Shown piece after piece: positions 21,624-31,661 of a DNA stretch of 64,000 nt. The notes beneath the pieces are model-generated. The model saw only the letters and a program-made list of their open reading frames with translations, ran no database searches and was not told where the DNA came from. Every line of letters starts with the position of its first letter. Positions within the stretch are counted from its first letter, which is position 1. The position numbers and the translations under genes were made by a program. Source of the DNA: Mycolicibacterium peregrinum (GTDB taxonomy: Bacteria > Actinomycetota > Actinomycetes > Mycobacteriales > Mycobacteriaceae); NCBI RefSeq assembly GCF_002102345.1, contig NZ_LQPP01000015.1, forward strand, positions 124,001 to 188,000. Direction: 5' to 3'.

Positions 21624-22901
21624 TCATGGGATCCGGGCCAGTGCTTCGGCGTCGAGGTGGACACCGGGCAGTACGTCAGGCCGGTAACTGGTGACGGTTC
21701 GGACATTGCAGAGCGGCAGCCACAGCCCGGTTTCGACGATGCGGCGTTGGATCGCATCCACGAGCTCGCGGCGGCCGTCTGGGTCCGCACAGGTCAGCTG
21801 GGCGTCGAGCAGGGCGTCCAGGTCATCTGGAGCCTTGCGGCGGTTCATGTTTCGCTGGGTCATGGCAAATTGATAGCGCAGCAGATCGGGGTCGGCACCG
21901 GTGAAGTAGAAGAACCGGAAGTCGTAGGCGCCGGCCTCCTGGCGCCTTCGCAGTTCCGGGAAGTCGACGTCGGCGAGGACCAGCTCGATACCGTGCTCCC
22001 GCCACTGTGCGGCGACCTCGGTGAGGACCGCGGCGTCGATGGGGGAGAACGTGCTGTTGAACACCACCTCCAACGAAAACCGCTGCGCACCCGCGGTGGC
22101 GAGGAGTCGGCGGGCCGTCACCGGGTCGTAGGCCAACTCGGCGGAGCAGTCCCGGTACCCTTCGGTCGTCGGGGTCAGCACCGACGAGGCGACGGAGTAT
22201 CCGTGGCTATCGAGGATCGGTCGCAGCGCGGAACGGTTGATCAGCAGCGACAGCGCGCGGCGCACAGCGGGATCGGCCAGCGGGCCACGGGAAGCGTTGG
22301 GACACAATCCGTAACTGATCCCCGGGTTGTGGATCTCGGCGAGTCGATAGCCGTCGATCGCGCCGGCGTACAGGTCACCGGTATCGGCCTGCTCGAACAT
22401 CAATCGGCGCGAGCCGTCGGCCACCCCGCCCGTGACCGGCCACCATCGACCGGTGCCCAGACCGTGCGCGTTGCGGATCGCCAGATTGACAGTGGCCAGT
22501 GACCGCAGGAACGCCGCATTGTGATGCAGGAAGTGAAAGGTCACCGTGTCGGTCCCCGCCTCGACCGAGTGGAGCCCGGCGAGCATCGTCACCGCAGCGG
22601 GTAGCGGTGAGACCTCCTGGAGCGCAGCGATACCGGCGAAGTTCTGCACGACGGCCTCCGGGGTCAGCGATGTGCCGTCGGAAAAATGCCGGTCGCGGGC
22701 GATCGTCACCTCCAGGGTCAGCGGGTCGCGGTAGTGCCACGAGGTGGCCAGCCACGGCAGGAGCGTGCCGGTTTCGGGATCGATGTCGAGGAGGCTGTCA
22801 TAGACCAGCCGGCAGTAGGTTTTCGAGATGCTGTTGTAGGCCAGGCGCGGGTCGTCGCTGAGTTGATGGGTCGGCCAGCCGAACGTGAGGTCACGCATCA
22901 T
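21624..22901 (-). CDS. family 5 solute-binding-like protein lacking a signal peptide
   Basis: A protein of about 425 residues resembling SBP_bac_5 (oligopeptide/nickel-binding) proteins: YDSLLDIDPETGTLLPWLATSW near the N-terminus, FSDGTSLTPEAVVQNF, LADPAVRRALSLLINRSAL, and AAQWREHGIELVLADVDFPEL. It is odd in two ways. The start is fixed at the MM codons overlapping the MFS stop by ATGA, which leaves no signal peptide or lipobox; and it is about 100 residues shorter than usual, compressed where the GTGPY-type motif should be. No ABC permease or ATPase is adjacent. A cytosolic sensor or binding role, as with the SBP-like half of SgrR beside an MFS pump, is my inference. Confidence 0.8.
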   Translation of the reverse strand: MMRDLTFGWPTHQLSDDPRLAYNSISKTYCRLVYDSLLDIDPETGTLLPWLATSWHYRDPLTLEVTIARDRHFSDGTSLTPEAVVQNFAGIAALQEVSPLPAAVTMLAGLHSVEAGTDTVTFHFLHHNAAFLRSLATVNLAIRNAHGLGTGRWWPVTGGVADGSRRLMFEQADTGDLYAGAIDGYRLAEIHNPGISYGLCPNASRGPLADPAVRRALSLLINRSALRPILDSHGYSVASSVLTPTTEGYRDCSAELAYDPVTARRLLATAGAQRFSLEVVFNSTFSPIDAAVLTEVAAQWREHGIELVLADVDFPELRRRQEAGAYDFRFFYFTGADPDLLRYQFAMTQRNMNRRKAPDDLDALLDAQLTCADPDGRRELVDAIQRRIVETGLWLPLCNVRTVTSYRPDVLPGVHLDAEALARIP

Positions 22902-24190
22902 CGCACCGGTGCCAATCTCGTTGCCTGCCAGGCCGAACGGGCCGCGAGCGTCGCCGCCACCCCGATCGCCGTCACCAGCACGGCCGCGCCGCTGAACAGT
23001 TCGGCTCCAAGACCGCCGATCATCGTCGCCCCGGTTGCCACTCCGATGGCCGCGCCCAGCGCCCGAAGGTAGTGGTACAGGCTGGAATCGAAAGGAACCT
23101 GCGTCGAATTCGTCAACACGTTGCTGGCCAGCGAACTCCACAGGAACCCCATCGCGCAACCCATCAACGCGGCACTGCCCAGCGGCACGTGTCCGAACAG
23201 GCTCAGACCCGCCACGATCAGGAATACCGAGCCGATGAACACCAGCCGGGTGCTCTTCGAATTGTCTCCGGGCCTACCGAATCTCAGCATCGGGATCAGC
23301 CCGGCGAAGAACGCCATCGGCAACAGGAACAGTGCCGAGCCATAGGAATCCAGTCCGCGCACCTGCTGCAGCACATACACGACGGAGAGGGTGAACACGT
23401 TGGTCGCGATGCCGGCCACGAACACCACCACCAGGCTTCCCGACAGGACCCGGGTCTGGGACCAGGTGCGCAGAACGATCACGACGATCCCGAGCAGGAT
23501 CGCCACGATCAGCAACGCCACCTCGGCATAGACCGTGGTGGACCGACCGATCGCCAGGAAGACCGCGAGCTGAACCACCGCGAGCGCCACCAGCGGGATC
23601 GCTACCCGTCCGGTCGTGGCGGTGTCATCGGCGCTTGGCGTGGCGGGCGCAATGGCCAGCAGCGCCATCGCCGCGACGGTGGTCACCACCGTTTCGTAGG
23701 GGAACGACCGCCAGCCCCACAGATCGTTGAGGAACGCGGTGATCAGCGGTGAGCACAGGGCTGACGCCGAGACCACCAGGCCCCACGTACCCAGGATCGC
23801 CGAGTGATGGTCGGGATAGAACTGAGCCCTGATGAGCCGGAAGATCTGAGGTGCGAGCACCGCCGAGGCGATGCCCTGCAGGAACCGCAGCGCGATGAGC
23901 ACCCAGAACTCAGGGCTGAGGCCGACGGCGATACCGAGGACCGCCAGGACCGCCGAACTGGAGAAGAACAGGGTCGCGGGTCGGTACCGGTGCGACAGCA
24001 GGCCCGCGGGCAGCAACGCCAAACAGAACCCGGAGAGGAACGCCACGCCGATATAGGCAGCCTGTGAGAACGGGATGCCGAAGTACTCGGCAATCGCAGA
24101 GTTCAACAACACAGCCGACGACGAATTGGAGTAGAGGGTGTATTCGGTCAAGTAGAGCGATGCCGCAACGGCATACAGGGACGGCTTCAT
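22898..24190 (-). CDS. major facilitator superfamily transporter
   Basis: A 430-residue integral membrane protein with about 12 hydrophobic helices. The loop RYRPATLFF after helix 2 and the segment ALRFLQGIASAVLAPQIFRLI are typical of drug:H+ antiporter-type MFS proteins. It is likely an efflux pump in the cytoplasmic membrane. It is the first full-length gene of the minus-strand cassette; the SBP5 stop-start overlap downstream implies coupled expression. The drug-efflux assignment is by resemblance; the substrate is unknown. Confidence 0.88.
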   Translation of the reverse strand: MKPSLYAVAASLYLTEYTLYSNSSSAVLLNSAIAEYFGIPFSQAAYIGVAFLSGFCLALLPAGLLSHRYRPATLFFSSSAVLAVLGIAVGLSPEFWVLIALRFLQGIASAVLAPQIFRLIRAQFYPDHHSAILGTWGLVVSASALCSPLITAFLNDLWGWRSFPYETVVTTVAAMALLAIAPATPSADDTATTGRVAIPLVALAVVQLAVFLAIGRSTTVYAEVALLIVAILLGIVVIVLRTWSQTRVLSGSLVVVFVAGIATNVFTLSVVYVLQQVRGLDSYGSALFLLPMAFFAGLIPMLRFGRPGDNSKSTRLVFIGSVFLIVAGLSLFGHVPLGSAALMGCAMGFLWSSLASNVLTNSTQVPFDSSLYHYLRALGAAIGVATGATMIGGLGAELFSGAAVLVTAIGVAATLAARSAWQATRLAPVR

Positions 24191-24232
24191 GACGCCTCGA
24201 AGCTGATAGAAGGAGCAAATGGGCAGCGACAG

Positions 24233-24358
24233 CTAACCCGAGATCCTCTTCAGTGGCGCCAGGCGTGCTCGATTCCAGATCGAAGCCAGCAAACTGGGTG
24301 TGAACGCCGCGACAGCACGCACGGCACGTGCGTCTACGCGATCGAATCCGGCACCCAT
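24233..24358 (-). CDS. candidate 41-residue ORF heading the MFS operon
   Basis: The ORF opens MGAGFDRVDARAV and ends LAPLKRISG, a basic, partly amphipathic peptide. Support comes from the promoter: TACAGT on the minus strand is exactly seven bases before the ATG. The stop is 42 bases upstream of the MFS ATG on the same strand. It could be a small protein or a regulatory leader. No homologue is known to me. The remaining bases of the 205-base gap hold nothing else clear. Confidence 0.4.
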   Translation of the reverse strand: MGAGFDRVDARAVRAVAAFTPSLLASIWNRARLAPLKRISG

Positions 24359-24365
24359 GGCCACC

Positions 24366-24371
24366 ACTGTA
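24366..24371 (-). promoter_or_regulatory. -10 element upstream of the MFS operon
   Basis: TACAGT on the minus strand, seven bases before the small ORF's ATG. It is the best promoter candidate for the MFS-SBP5-FAD cassette; no good -35 is visible. Confidence 0.4.
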
Positions 24372-24395
24372 ACCGAGGCGCCGACCGCACCCGCC

Positions 24396-24773
24396 CTACA
24401 GGCCGGTGCTCTTGCGAACCCGGTCGATCATTCCGCGCACTGCACTCTCCGTTGCTGCCAACGGCGCCATCACCGCCTCGCCGATGCCGACGATGACCTC
24501 GACACGGTCCACGATCGACTCCAGGCGCTCGACCATGCCGATGAGGCGAGGTGCGAGTTCGTCGATGCGGGTGATGGTTTCGTTGAAGCGGTCGAGCGTG
24601 GTATCCAGGCCGCCGGTCGACCTGTTGAGGTCGACGAGAGTGCTACTGAGATCGGTGAGCAGGGTGTCGACCTGCTCGACGGTCATATCGGCATTGAGTG
24701 CGGCCTGCGTCAGCGTCCGGATGCGCTGCCGTCCGGAGTTCGGGCGGGCGCGGCCGTCTCCTTTGTCTGCCAT
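24396..24773 (-). CDS. small coiled-coil hypothetical protein (Rv1444c position)
   Basis: A 125-residue soluble protein. Residues 25-110 are a heptad-like amphipathic helix (TVEQVDTLLTDLSSTLVDLNRSTGGLDTTL split into several helices), suggesting a coiled coil or helical bundle; the ends are charged. In M. tuberculosis Rv1444c, of similar size and unknown function, sits at this place downstream of pgl. A CATACT hexamer seven bases before the ATG supports a leaderless start. Confidence 0.75.
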   Translation of the reverse strand: MADKGDGRARPNSGRQRIRTLTQAALNADMTVEQVDTLLTDLSSTLVDLNRSTGGLDTTLDRFNETITRIDELAPRLIGMVERLESIVDRVEVIVGIGEAVMAPLAATESAVRGMIDRVRKSTGL

Positions 24774-24780
24774 GGCAGAC

Positions 24781-24786
24781 AGTATG
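24781..24786 (-). promoter_or_regulatory. -10 element of the coiled-coil gene
   Basis: CATACT on the minus strand, seven bases before the ATG at 24773, a near match to TATACT with leaderless spacing. Confidence 0.4.
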
Positions 24787-24823
24787 GCTGCTGGGGAACC
24801 AAACGCGGGCCAACCGCGTCTGA

Positions 24824-24979
24824 ATGGTTGTGCGGCGATTCTGCGAACACCGAACCCGGTCGGCCGTGGTGACCGACCGGGTCACGCCCAACCGTCAGGT
24901 GGCCGACTACCTCGCCGGCTATGCCGAGGCCTTGGCCGACCGAACCGGCGAGCGCGAGCCCGGTTCCTCGGACGGCTAG
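24824..24979 (+). CDS. possible small ORF between two minus-strand genes
   Basis: 51 codons from ATG 24824, or 37 from GTG 24866. The C-terminal half (QVADYLAGYAEALADRTGE) reads like a folded helix with normal composition, unlike the first 14 residues. It is the only plus-strand candidate in this block and has no visible ribosome binding site. It may be a small protein or a relic of a longer gene. Confidence 0.25.
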   Translation: MVVRRFCEHRTRSAVVTDRVTPNRQVADYLAGYAEALADRTGEREPGSSDG

Positions 24980-24988
24980 GGGGTCGGC

Positions 24989-25720
24989 TCAGAGCTTGCT
25001 TGCCGCAGCCTCGTCGAGCAACCACACCGTCCGGTCGCGACCGACTGCGCCCGCGGCGGGGATGTCGACCGGATCGGCACCAGCGAGCGCGGCGGCGACC
25101 GCGTCGGCCTTGGCTTCTCCGGACACCACCAGCCACACCTCGCGGGAGTTGCGAACCGCCGGAAGCGTCAACGTGATTCGTCGCGGCGGTGGTTTGGGGG
25201 AGTCGGGCACACCCACCACCATGCGCTCGTTCTCCCGCACGGCGGCGGTGTCGGGGAACAGTGAGTTGATATGTCCTTCACCGCCCATGCCGAGCAGATG
25301 CACGTCGAACTCGGGTCCGGGAGCGTCGAAGTTGGCGGCCAGCAGCTGTGCGTACCCGGCGGCGGCCGCGGTGAGATCGTCACCGAATTCGCCATCGCTG
25401 GCGGCCATCGCGTGCACGTTGACGTCCGAGATCCCGACGTGGTCCAGCAGTGCCTCGCGGGCCTGCTTGTCGTTGCGCTCGTCGTCGCCCTGCGGCACGA
25501 AACGCTCGTCGCCCCAGTAGACATGCACCTTCGACCAGTCGATCTCGTCGCTGCGCTCGCCGACGCGCTTGAGCAGGCCGATTCCCGTGCCTCCACCGGT
25601 GAGCACGATGTTGGCATGACCACGCGCGGAGATCGCTGACGTGATGGCTCCCACCAACCGGTCTCCGGCTGCGGTCACCAGCGCGTCGGTGTCGGCGTAA
25701 CGCTCGATAACAGTGCTCAT
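24989..25720 (-). CDS. pgl: 6-phosphogluconolactonase
   Basis: Hydrolyses 6-phosphogluconolactone in the oxidative pentose phosphate pathway. The 243-residue length fits the DevB family. Motifs: [55 protein letters not shown], and [11 protein letters not shown] near the end. I chose ATG 25720, which overlaps the opcA stop by ATGA; the longer ORF is an Arg-rich shadow. It is the last gene of the tkt-tal-zwf-opcA-pgl block. Confidence 0.95.
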   Translation of the reverse strand: MSTVIERYADTDALVTAAGDRLVGAITSAISARGHANIVLTGGGTGIGLLKRVGERSDEIDWSKVHVYWGDERFVPQGDDERNDKQAREALLDHVGISDVNVHAMAASDGEFGDDLTAAAAGYAQLLAANFDAPGPEFDVHLLGMGGEGHINSLFPDTAAVRENERMVVGVPDSPKPPPRRITLTLPAVRNSREVWLVVSGEAKADAVAAALAGADPVDIPAAGAVGRDRTVWLLDEAAASKL

Positions 25721-26628
25721 ACGTACTGGACCTTGTCGATTCCCGTGAGTGCGTCGTAGTAGATTTCGTCGGCGTCGAGCCGGCGCAGATCCTCTGCCAG
25801 GCACTCCTTGGCTTCGCGGCGGGCCAAGGGCACCAATGCGTCCGGCTTGCCGGTGCGGCTCAGTACCGCGGTGACGCCGGTCTGTGGCCGCGCCAGCGTC
25901 ACGGTTTCACTGGGCCTGGTCAGCTCGACCTTCAAGTCACCTGTCGTCCGGGTCACCGGCCCGTCGATCCGGTTGGCCAGCCAGCCGGCCAGGATGTCGA
26001 GCGCGGGCTCGTCTTTGAGCCCGGACACAAGCGCCGAGGTGATGGGTTCGTGTGGCGGCTGATCGATAGCGGCCGCCAGCAAGGCGCGCCAGTAGGTGAC
26101 GCGGCTCCAGGCGAGATCGGTGTCACCATCGGTGTAACCGTTCAGCCTGCTCTTGATGCAGGCCAGCGGATCAGAGCCGTTCGTGGCGTCGGTGATCCGG
26201 CGAATCGCCAACTTGCCCAGCGGATCCTGTGCGGGGACGGCGGGGGCGAGATCGGGCCACCAGGTCACCACCGGCGTGTCCGGCAGCAGGAACGGCGTGA
26301 CGACGCTGCTGGCGTGATTGGCCAGCGGACCGGACAATCGCAGCACCACCACCTCGTTGGCGCCGGCATCGCGGCCCACCCGCAGTTGGGCATCCAGCCG
26401 GGCCTCGGTGGTCAATCGGTCTCCGGGGATGACCACGATCACGCGGCAGGGATGCTCACGGCTGGCCCAGTTGGCCGCCTCGATCGACTCTTCGAGCACC
26501 GCTTCGGTATCGGGGGCGATGACCAGCGTCAGTACCCGGCCCAGGGTGATCGCGCCGCCCTCTTCGCGCAGGGCGACGATCTTCTTGTTGATCGCCCCGG
26601 TATTGGTCTCGGGCAGATCGACAATCAC
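25717..26628 (-). CDS. opcA: glucose-6-phosphate dehydrogenase assembly protein OpcA
   Basis: A 303-residue OxPP-cycle protein needed for assembly or activity of G6PDH, first described in cyanobacteria and encoded beside zwf in actinobacteria. It begins [22 protein letters not shown], as in the family, and contains [12 protein letters not shown] and the [11 protein letters not shown] segment. The GTG start at 26628 overlaps the zwf stop (GTGA) and gives exactly the length I recall for Rv1446c. It is translationally coupled on both sides. Confidence 0.95.
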   Translation of the reverse strand: MIVDLPETNTGAINKKIVALREEGGAITLGRVLTLVIAPDTEAVLEESIEAANWASREHPCRVIVVIPGDRLTTEARLDAQLRVGRDAGANEVVVLRLSGPLANHASSVVTPFLLPDTPVVTWWPDLAPAVPAQDPLGKLAIRRITDATNGSDPLACIKSRLNGYTDGDTDLAWSRVTYWRALLAAAIDQPPHEPITSALVSGLKDEPALDILAGWLANRIDGPVTRTTGDLKVELTRPSETVTLARPQTGVTAVLSRTGKPDALVPLARREAKECLAEDLRRLDADEIYYDALTGIDKVQYV

Positions 26629-28175
26629 GGCCGCCTCCATTCCCGGCCTGACCGGCGCAGCATCTCGAAAGACGATTCGGGGCCCCAAGTTCCGGACTCG
26701 TAGGAATCGGGCTTACCGTGGGTAGCCCAATACTCGAGCGCGGGATCCAGGATCTTCCAACACAATTCGACCTCGGCATTGACCGGGAACAGCGACGGCT
26801 CGCCCAGCAACACATCGAGGATCAGGCGCTCGTAGGCTTCCGGCGACTCCTCGGCGAAGGCCGAACCGTAGGAGAAGTCCATGCTGACATCGCGGACCTC
26901 CATGATGTGGCCCGGGACCTTGGACCCGAACCGCAGCGTGATGCCTTCGTCCGGTTGGACCCGGATCACCAGCGCATTCTGGCCGAGCTCATCGGTCATC
27001 GTCGCGTCGAAGGGCAGGTGCGGTGCCCGCTTGAACAGCAGTGCGATCTCGGTGACCCTGCGGCCCAAGCGCTTTCCGGTGCGCAGATAGAACGGCACGC
27101 CCGCCCAGCGTCGGGTGTCCACGTCCAGCGTGATGGCTGCGAACGTCTCGGTGGTGGATGTCTTCGAGAAGCCTTCCTCGTCCAGCAGCCCGACGACCTT
27201 CTCGCCGCCCTGCCAGCCCGCGGCGTACTGCCCCCGCGACGTGGTCTCATCCAGCGGCTCGGCAAGCCGGGTCGCCGAGAGCACCTTGATCTTCTCGGCC
27301 TGCAGTTCGGCAGGGGAGAAGCTCACCGGCTCTTCCATCGCCGTCAGTGCCAGCAGCTGCAGCAGATGGTTCTGGATGACGTCGCGGGCAGCGCCGACTC
27401 CGTCGTAGTAGCCGCCCCGCCCGCCGAGGCCGATGTCCTCGGCCATGGTGATCTGAACACTGTCGACGTAGTGGGAGTTCAGCACCGGCTCGAACATCTC
27501 GTTGGCGAAGCGCAGTGCCAGGAGGTTCTGGACGGTTTCCTTGCCCAGGTAGTGGTCGATGCGGAACACCGACGATTCCGGGAACACGCTGTTGACCACC
27601 GCGTTGAGTTCCTCGGCGCTCTTGAGGTCGTGACCGAACGGCTTCTCGATGACCACCCGGCTCCAGCTGCCCTCCGGCTTGTCGGCCAGCCCGGATTTCG
27701 ACAGCTGCTCGCAGACCTGGGGGAACGCCTTCGGCGGAATCGACAGGTAGAACGCGTGGTTGCCGCTGGTGCCGCGCTCGACATCGAGTTTGTGCAGGGT
27801 GTCCTTGAGCCGTTCGAACGACTCGTCGTCGTCGAATGTGCCCTGCACGAACCGGAATCCCTCGGCCAGGCGGTCCCAGACCTCCTGGCGGAAGGGAGTC
27901 CGGGCGTGCTGCTTGACCGCGTCGAAGACGATCTTGCCGAAATCCTCGTCCGCCCAGTCACGGCGGGCGAAGCCCACCAGCGCGAAGCTCGGTGGCAGGA
28001 GGCCGCGGTTGGCCAGGTCGTAGATGGCCGGCATCAACTTCTTGCGGGCCAGATCGCCGGTCACACCGAAGATCACTACCGCACACGGACCCGCGATGCG
28101 GGGCATGCGCTTGTCGCGCTTGTCCCGCAACGGGTTACGCCAGGCGGTCTCCGGCCTGTCGTTGAGCGGGCTCAT
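26625..28175 (-). CDS. zwf: glucose-6-phosphate dehydrogenase
   Basis: Oxidises glucose 6-phosphate to 6-phosphogluconolactone, producing NADPH. The 516-residue protein has the coenzyme motif [11 protein letters not shown] at 36-46 and the active-site signature RIDHYLGKE near 205-213; EKPFGHDL and the basic FYLRTGKRL are also conserved. ATG 28175 overlaps the tal stop by ATGA. The overlaps tal/zwf/opcA/pgl argue for a single polycistronic mRNA. Confidence 0.97.
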   Translation of the reverse strand: MSPLNDRPETAWRNPLRDKRDKRMPRIAGPCAVVIFGVTGDLARKKLMPAIYDLANRGLLPPSFALVGFARRDWADEDFGKIVFDAVKQHARTPFRQEVWDRLAEGFRFVQGTFDDDESFERLKDTLHKLDVERGTSGNHAFYLSIPPKAFPQVCEQLSKSGLADKPEGSWSRVVIEKPFGHDLKSAEELNAVVNSVFPESSVFRIDHYLGKETVQNLLALRFANEMFEPVLNSHYVDSVQITMAEDIGLGGRGGYYDGVGAARDVIQNHLLQLLALTAMEEPVSFSPAELQAEKIKVLSATRLAEPLDETTSRGQYAAGWQGGEKVVGLLDEEGFSKTSTTETFAAITLDVDTRRWAGVPFYLRTGKRLGRRVTEIALLFKRAPHLPFDATMTDELGQNALVIRVQPDEGITLRFGSKVPGHIMEVRDVSMDFSYGSAFAEESPEAYERLILDVLLGEPSLFPVNAEVELCWKILDPALEYWATHGKPDSYESGTWGPESSFEMLRRSGREWRRP

Positions 28176-29287
28176 TTCTTGGCGGCGTCGAGTTGGCCCT
28201 GTGTCGCGTCGAGCAGTTCCTGCCACGACTTTTCGAACTTGTCCACACCCTCGTCCTCCAGCACCTTGAACACATCGACCAGGTCGATGCCGACGGCGCT
28301 GAGCTTGTCGAAGATCTCCTGCGATGCCGCCGCGGTCCCGGTGATGGTGTCACCGGTGATCTTGCCGTGGTCGGCGAACGCTTCCAGCGTCTTCTCCGGC
28401 AACGTGTTCACCGTGTGCGGCGCAACCAGTTCGGTGACGTAGAGGGTGTCCGAGTAGTCGGGATTCTTTACACCGGTGGAAGCCCAGAGCACGCGCTGCA
28501 CCCGGGCGCCGTTGTCCTTGAGCGCCGCGAAGCGCTCCCCGCCGAAGACTTCCTCGTAGGCGGCGTAGGCGAGCCGCGAGTTCGCCACACCGGCCTTGCC
28601 GCGCAGGGCCAGTGCATCCTCGGAGCCGATCTTCTCCAGCCGGTTGTCGATCTCGGTGTCCACGCGGGACACGAAGAACGAAGCGACCGAGTGGATCTTG
28701 GACAGATCGTGGCCGGCCTCGCGGGCCTTCTCCAGTCCGGACAGGTAGGCGTCCATCACTGCCCGGTGCCGCTCCACCGAGAAGATCAGCGTGACGTTGA
28801 CCGAGATGCCCTCGGCGATCACCGCGGTGATCGCGGGCAGCCCCGCCAGCGTGGCCGGGATCTTGATCAGCAGGTTCGGGCGGTCGACGGTTTTCCACAG
28901 GTCGATCGCCTGGAGGATCGTCTTGTCGGTGTCGTGGGCCAGCCGCGGGTCCACCTCGATGGATACCCGGCCGTCGACCCCGTCGGAGGCCTCGTACTGC
29001 TTGGCCAGGACATCGCAGGCGTTGCGGACGTCGTCGGTGGTCACCGTGCGGATGGTGTCGTCCACGTCGGCACCCTGCTTGGCCAGCTCGGCGACCTGGG
29101 CGTCATACGCGGTGCCCTTCGACAGCGCGGCCTGGAAGATCGACGGGTTGGTGGTGACGCCCACGACGCTGCGGGTATCGATCAGATTCTGCAGATTGCC
29201 GGTCTGCAACCGCTCGCGCGACAGATCGTCGAGCCAGACGGATACACCCGCGGCGCTCAGCGCCGCGAGATTCGGGTTCTGAGTCAT
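28172..29287 (-). CDS. tal: transaldolase
   Basis: A non-oxidative pentose phosphate enzyme, 371 residues, of the long actinobacterial type. It shows the N-terminal signature [13 protein letters not shown] and the Schiff-base Lys in [14 protein letters not shown] (about residue 143). It starts 51 bases after tkt and ends in an ATGA overlap with zwf. Confidence 0.96.
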   Translation of the reverse strand: MTQNPNLAALSAAGVSVWLDDLSRERLQTGNLQNLIDTRSVVGVTTNPSIFQAALSKGTAYDAQVAELAKQGADVDDTIRTVTTDDVRNACDVLAKQYEASDGVDGRVSIEVDPRLAHDTDKTILQAIDLWKTVDRPNLLIKIPATLAGLPAITAVIAEGISVNVTLIFSVERHRAVMDAYLSGLEKAREAGHDLSKIHSVASFFVSRVDTEIDNRLEKIGSEDALALRGKAGVANSRLAYAAYEEVFGGERFAALKDNGARVQRVLWASTGVKNPDYSDTLYVTELVAPHTVNTLPEKTLEAFADHGKITGDTITGTAAASQEIFDKLSAVGIDLVDVFKVLEDEGVDKFEKSWQELLDATQGQLDAAKK

Positions 29288-29338
29288 GTTCGCCTTCTCC
29301 TGCCAGTCGTGAAGTTAGTTGTCGCGACCGCGGTGCGG

Positions 29339-31429
29339 TCAGTTGTCCAGGGATCGTTCCGCCGCGGCCGCCACGGCCTCGGCGGTGAAACCGAACTCAC
29401 GGAACAGCGTCTTGTCGTCGGCAGAGGCACCGTAGTGCTCGATCGAGACGATCTCGCCGGTGTCTCCGACCAGCTTGTACCAACTCTGCGCCACTGCGGC
29501 CTCGACCGCCACCCGGGCCGAAACCGCCGGCGGCAGCACCGAATCGCGGTACTCCTTGGGCTGAGATTCGAACCACTCGACACACGGCATCGACACCACG
29601 CTCGCGTTGATGTCCTTGTCCGCCAACAGCTTCTGTGCTGCGACGGCGAGCTGGAGCTCGGAACCCGTGCCGATGATCACCACGTCGGGATTCTCCTCCG
29701 GGGTGCCGCCCAGCACGTAGCCGCCTCGGGCCACGCCTTCGGCGCTGGTGCCTTCGATCACGGGTACACCTTGGCGGGTCAGGATCAGGCCCACCGGGCC
29801 GGTGCTTGCAGTGCGCTCCAGCACGGTCTTCCAGGCGTAGGCGGTCTCGTTCGGGTCGCCCGGACGCACCACGGACAGATTCGGGATCGCCCGCAGCGCC
29901 GCCAGGTGTTCGATCGGCTGGTGCGTCGGGCCGTCCTCGCCGAGGCCGATCGAATCATGCGTCCAGACGTAGATCGGATCGATGTTCATCAACGAGGCCA
30001 AACGCACGGCCGGCCGCATGTAATCCGAGAACTGGAGGAACGTTCCGCCGTAGGGCCGGGTCGGGCCGTGCAGCACGATGCCGGACAGGATCGCGCCCAT
30101 CGCGTGCTCGCGGATACCGAAGTGCAGGGTGCGCCCGTACCAGGTCGCGTTCCAGTCCTCGGTCGAGATCGACGGAGGGCCGAACGAATTGGCGCCCTTG
30201 ATCGTGGTGTTGTTGCTGCCGGCGAGATCGGCCGAACCGCCCCACAACTCGGGCAGCGTCTGCCCGACGGCGGCCAGCACGGCACCGGACGCGGCGCGGG
30301 TGGCCACCGGCTTGGAGTCCAGGTCCCAGTGCGGCAGTTCGGCGTCCCAGCCCTCAGGAAGCTCCTTGGCCTGCAGCCGGTCGAGCAGGGCCTTGCGCTC
30401 GGGCTCCCGCTTGGCCCAGGCGTCGAAGGACACCTGCCATTCGTCGTGGACCTGCTTGCCGCGGGTCACCAGCTCACGGGTGTGGGCGATGACGTCGTCG
30501 CGCACCTCGAAGGTCTTGTCCGGGTCGAACCCGAGAACCTTCTTGGTGGCGGCCACCTCGTCGGCGCCCAGCGCTGAGCCGTGCACGCCACCGGTGTTCA
30601 TCTTTGTGGGGGCGGGGTAGCCGATGATGGTGCGCAGCGCGATGAACGACGGCTTGTCGGTCACCTTCTTGGCCTCGGCGATGGCCTGCTCGATACCGAC
30701 GACATTCTCGCCGCCCTCGACTTCCTGCACATGCCAGCCGTAGGCGCGGTACCGCGCGGGGACATCCTCGCTCAGCGCGATGTCGGTGTTGTGCTCGATC
30801 GAGATCTTGTTGTCGTCCCAGAACACGATCAGGTTGCCGAGCTGCTGGGTGCCCGCGAGCGACGACGCTTCGCTGGTGACGCCCTCTTCCATGTCGCCGT
30901 CAGAGGCCACCACATAGATGTAGTGGTCGAAGGGGCTCTCGCCCGGGGCGGTGTCCGGATCGAACAGGCCGCGCTCGTAACGGGCGGCCATCGCCATACC
31001 GACGGCCGAGGCCAGGCCCTGGCCCAGCGGGCCGGTGGTGATCTCCACACCCTTGGTGTGGTGGTACTCGGGATGGCCCGGGGTCAGCGAACCCCAGGTG
31101 CGCAGCGCCTCGATGTCGGCCAGCTCGAGGCCGAAACCGCCGAGGTACAGCTGGAGGTACAGGGTGAGGCTGGAGTGCCCACAGGACAGCACGAAGCGGT
31201 CCCGACCGATCCACTCGGTGTCGCTGGGGTCGTGCCGGAGCTGCCGCTGGAACAGCGTGTAGGCCAGCGGTGCCAGGCTCATCGCGGTTCCCGGGTGGCC
31301 GTTGCCGACCTTCTGCACCGCGTCAGCCGCGAGCACCCGGACGGTGTCGACGGCAACGCTGTCGACTTCGGTCCAGTCATCTGGGTGGTTGGGCTGGGTG
31401 AGAGCGGTGATCTCTTCGGCGGTGGTCAC
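29339..31429 (-). CDS. tkt: transketolase
   Basis: A thiamine diphosphate enzyme exchanging two-carbon units. 696 residues. Motifs: [21 protein letters not shown] near the N-terminus, [18 protein letters not shown] for the cofactor/Mg site, and [24 protein letters not shown] in the central domain. I chose GTG 31429 ([13 protein letters not shown]) because a GAGGAA sequence sits nine bases upstream; the 17 extra codons of the longer frame lack family similarity. A TAGGGT hexamer on the minus strand (31496-31501) may be the promoter, giving a leader of about 60 bases. Confidence 0.96.
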   Translation of the reverse strand: MTTAEEITALTQPNHPDDWTEVDSVAVDTVRVLAADAVQKVGNGHPGTAMSLAPLAYTLFQRQLRHDPSDTEWIGRDRFVLSCGHSSLTLYLQLYLGGFGLELADIEALRTWGSLTPGHPEYHHTKGVEITTGPLGQGLASAVGMAMAARYERGLFDPDTAPGESPFDHYIYVVASDGDMEEGVTSEASSLAGTQQLGNLIVFWDDNKISIEHNTDIALSEDVPARYRAYGWHVQEVEGGENVVGIEQAIAEAKKVTDKPSFIALRTIIGYPAPTKMNTGGVHGSALGADEVAATKKVLGFDPDKTFEVRDDVIAHTRELVTRGKQVHDEWQVSFDAWAKREPERKALLDRLQAKELPEGWDAELPHWDLDSKPVATRAASGAVLAAVGQTLPELWGGSADLAGSNNTTIKGANSFGPPSISTEDWNATWYGRTLHFGIREHAMGAILSGIVLHGPTRPYGGTFLQFSDYMRPAVRLASLMNIDPIYVWTHDSIGLGEDGPTHQPIEHLAALRAIPNLSVVRPGDPNETAYAWKTVLERTASTGPVGLILTRQGVPVIEGTSAEGVARGGYVLGGTPEENPDVVIIGTGSELQLAVAAQKLLADKDINASVVSMPCVEWFESQPKEYRDSVLPPAVSARVAVEAAVAQSWYKLVGDTGEIVSIEHYGASADDKTLFREFGFTAEAVAAAAERSLDN

Positions 31430-31610
31430 TAAGCTCACTTCCTCGTCTTCTATCTGCTGGCACGTGCGCGCAGTTGCCATGCTGCTACGACAAACACCCT
31501 AGTGGGGCGGAGTCATCCGATGCAGACTGGTTGGTGCACCGATACCCGCTCGTTTACCCGGTTGTTGCCCCGAACAGACCCTGCGGTGCCGAGCCGTTCG
31601 GGCGGCGGTC

Positions 31611-31616
31611 TACCAT
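31611..31616 (+). promoter_or_regulatory. probable -10 of ctaB
   Basis: TACCAT about 45 bases before the ctaB GTG, giving a short leader that includes the Shine-Dalgarno GAGGAG at about 31650. It lies in the 230-base divergent region between tkt and ctaB. Confidence 0.4.
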
Positions 31617-31661
31617 CGTGTGTAGTAGAAGCCGCGTGACGCCACCCGAGGAGTTATTTGC

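Noticed and set aside
22902..23159. N-terminal extension of the SBP5 protein
   Set aside because: It lies inside the MFS gene, is Arg/Gly-rich and has no signal peptide; the ATGA overlap gives a better start.
26718..30577. Long plus-strand ORFs (574 and 794 codons) across zwf, tal and tkt
   Set aside because: Antisense shadows of three well-identified enzymes.
31430..31480. 17-residue extension of transketolase
   Set aside because: Not family-like; a Shine-Dalgarno favours the internal GTG.
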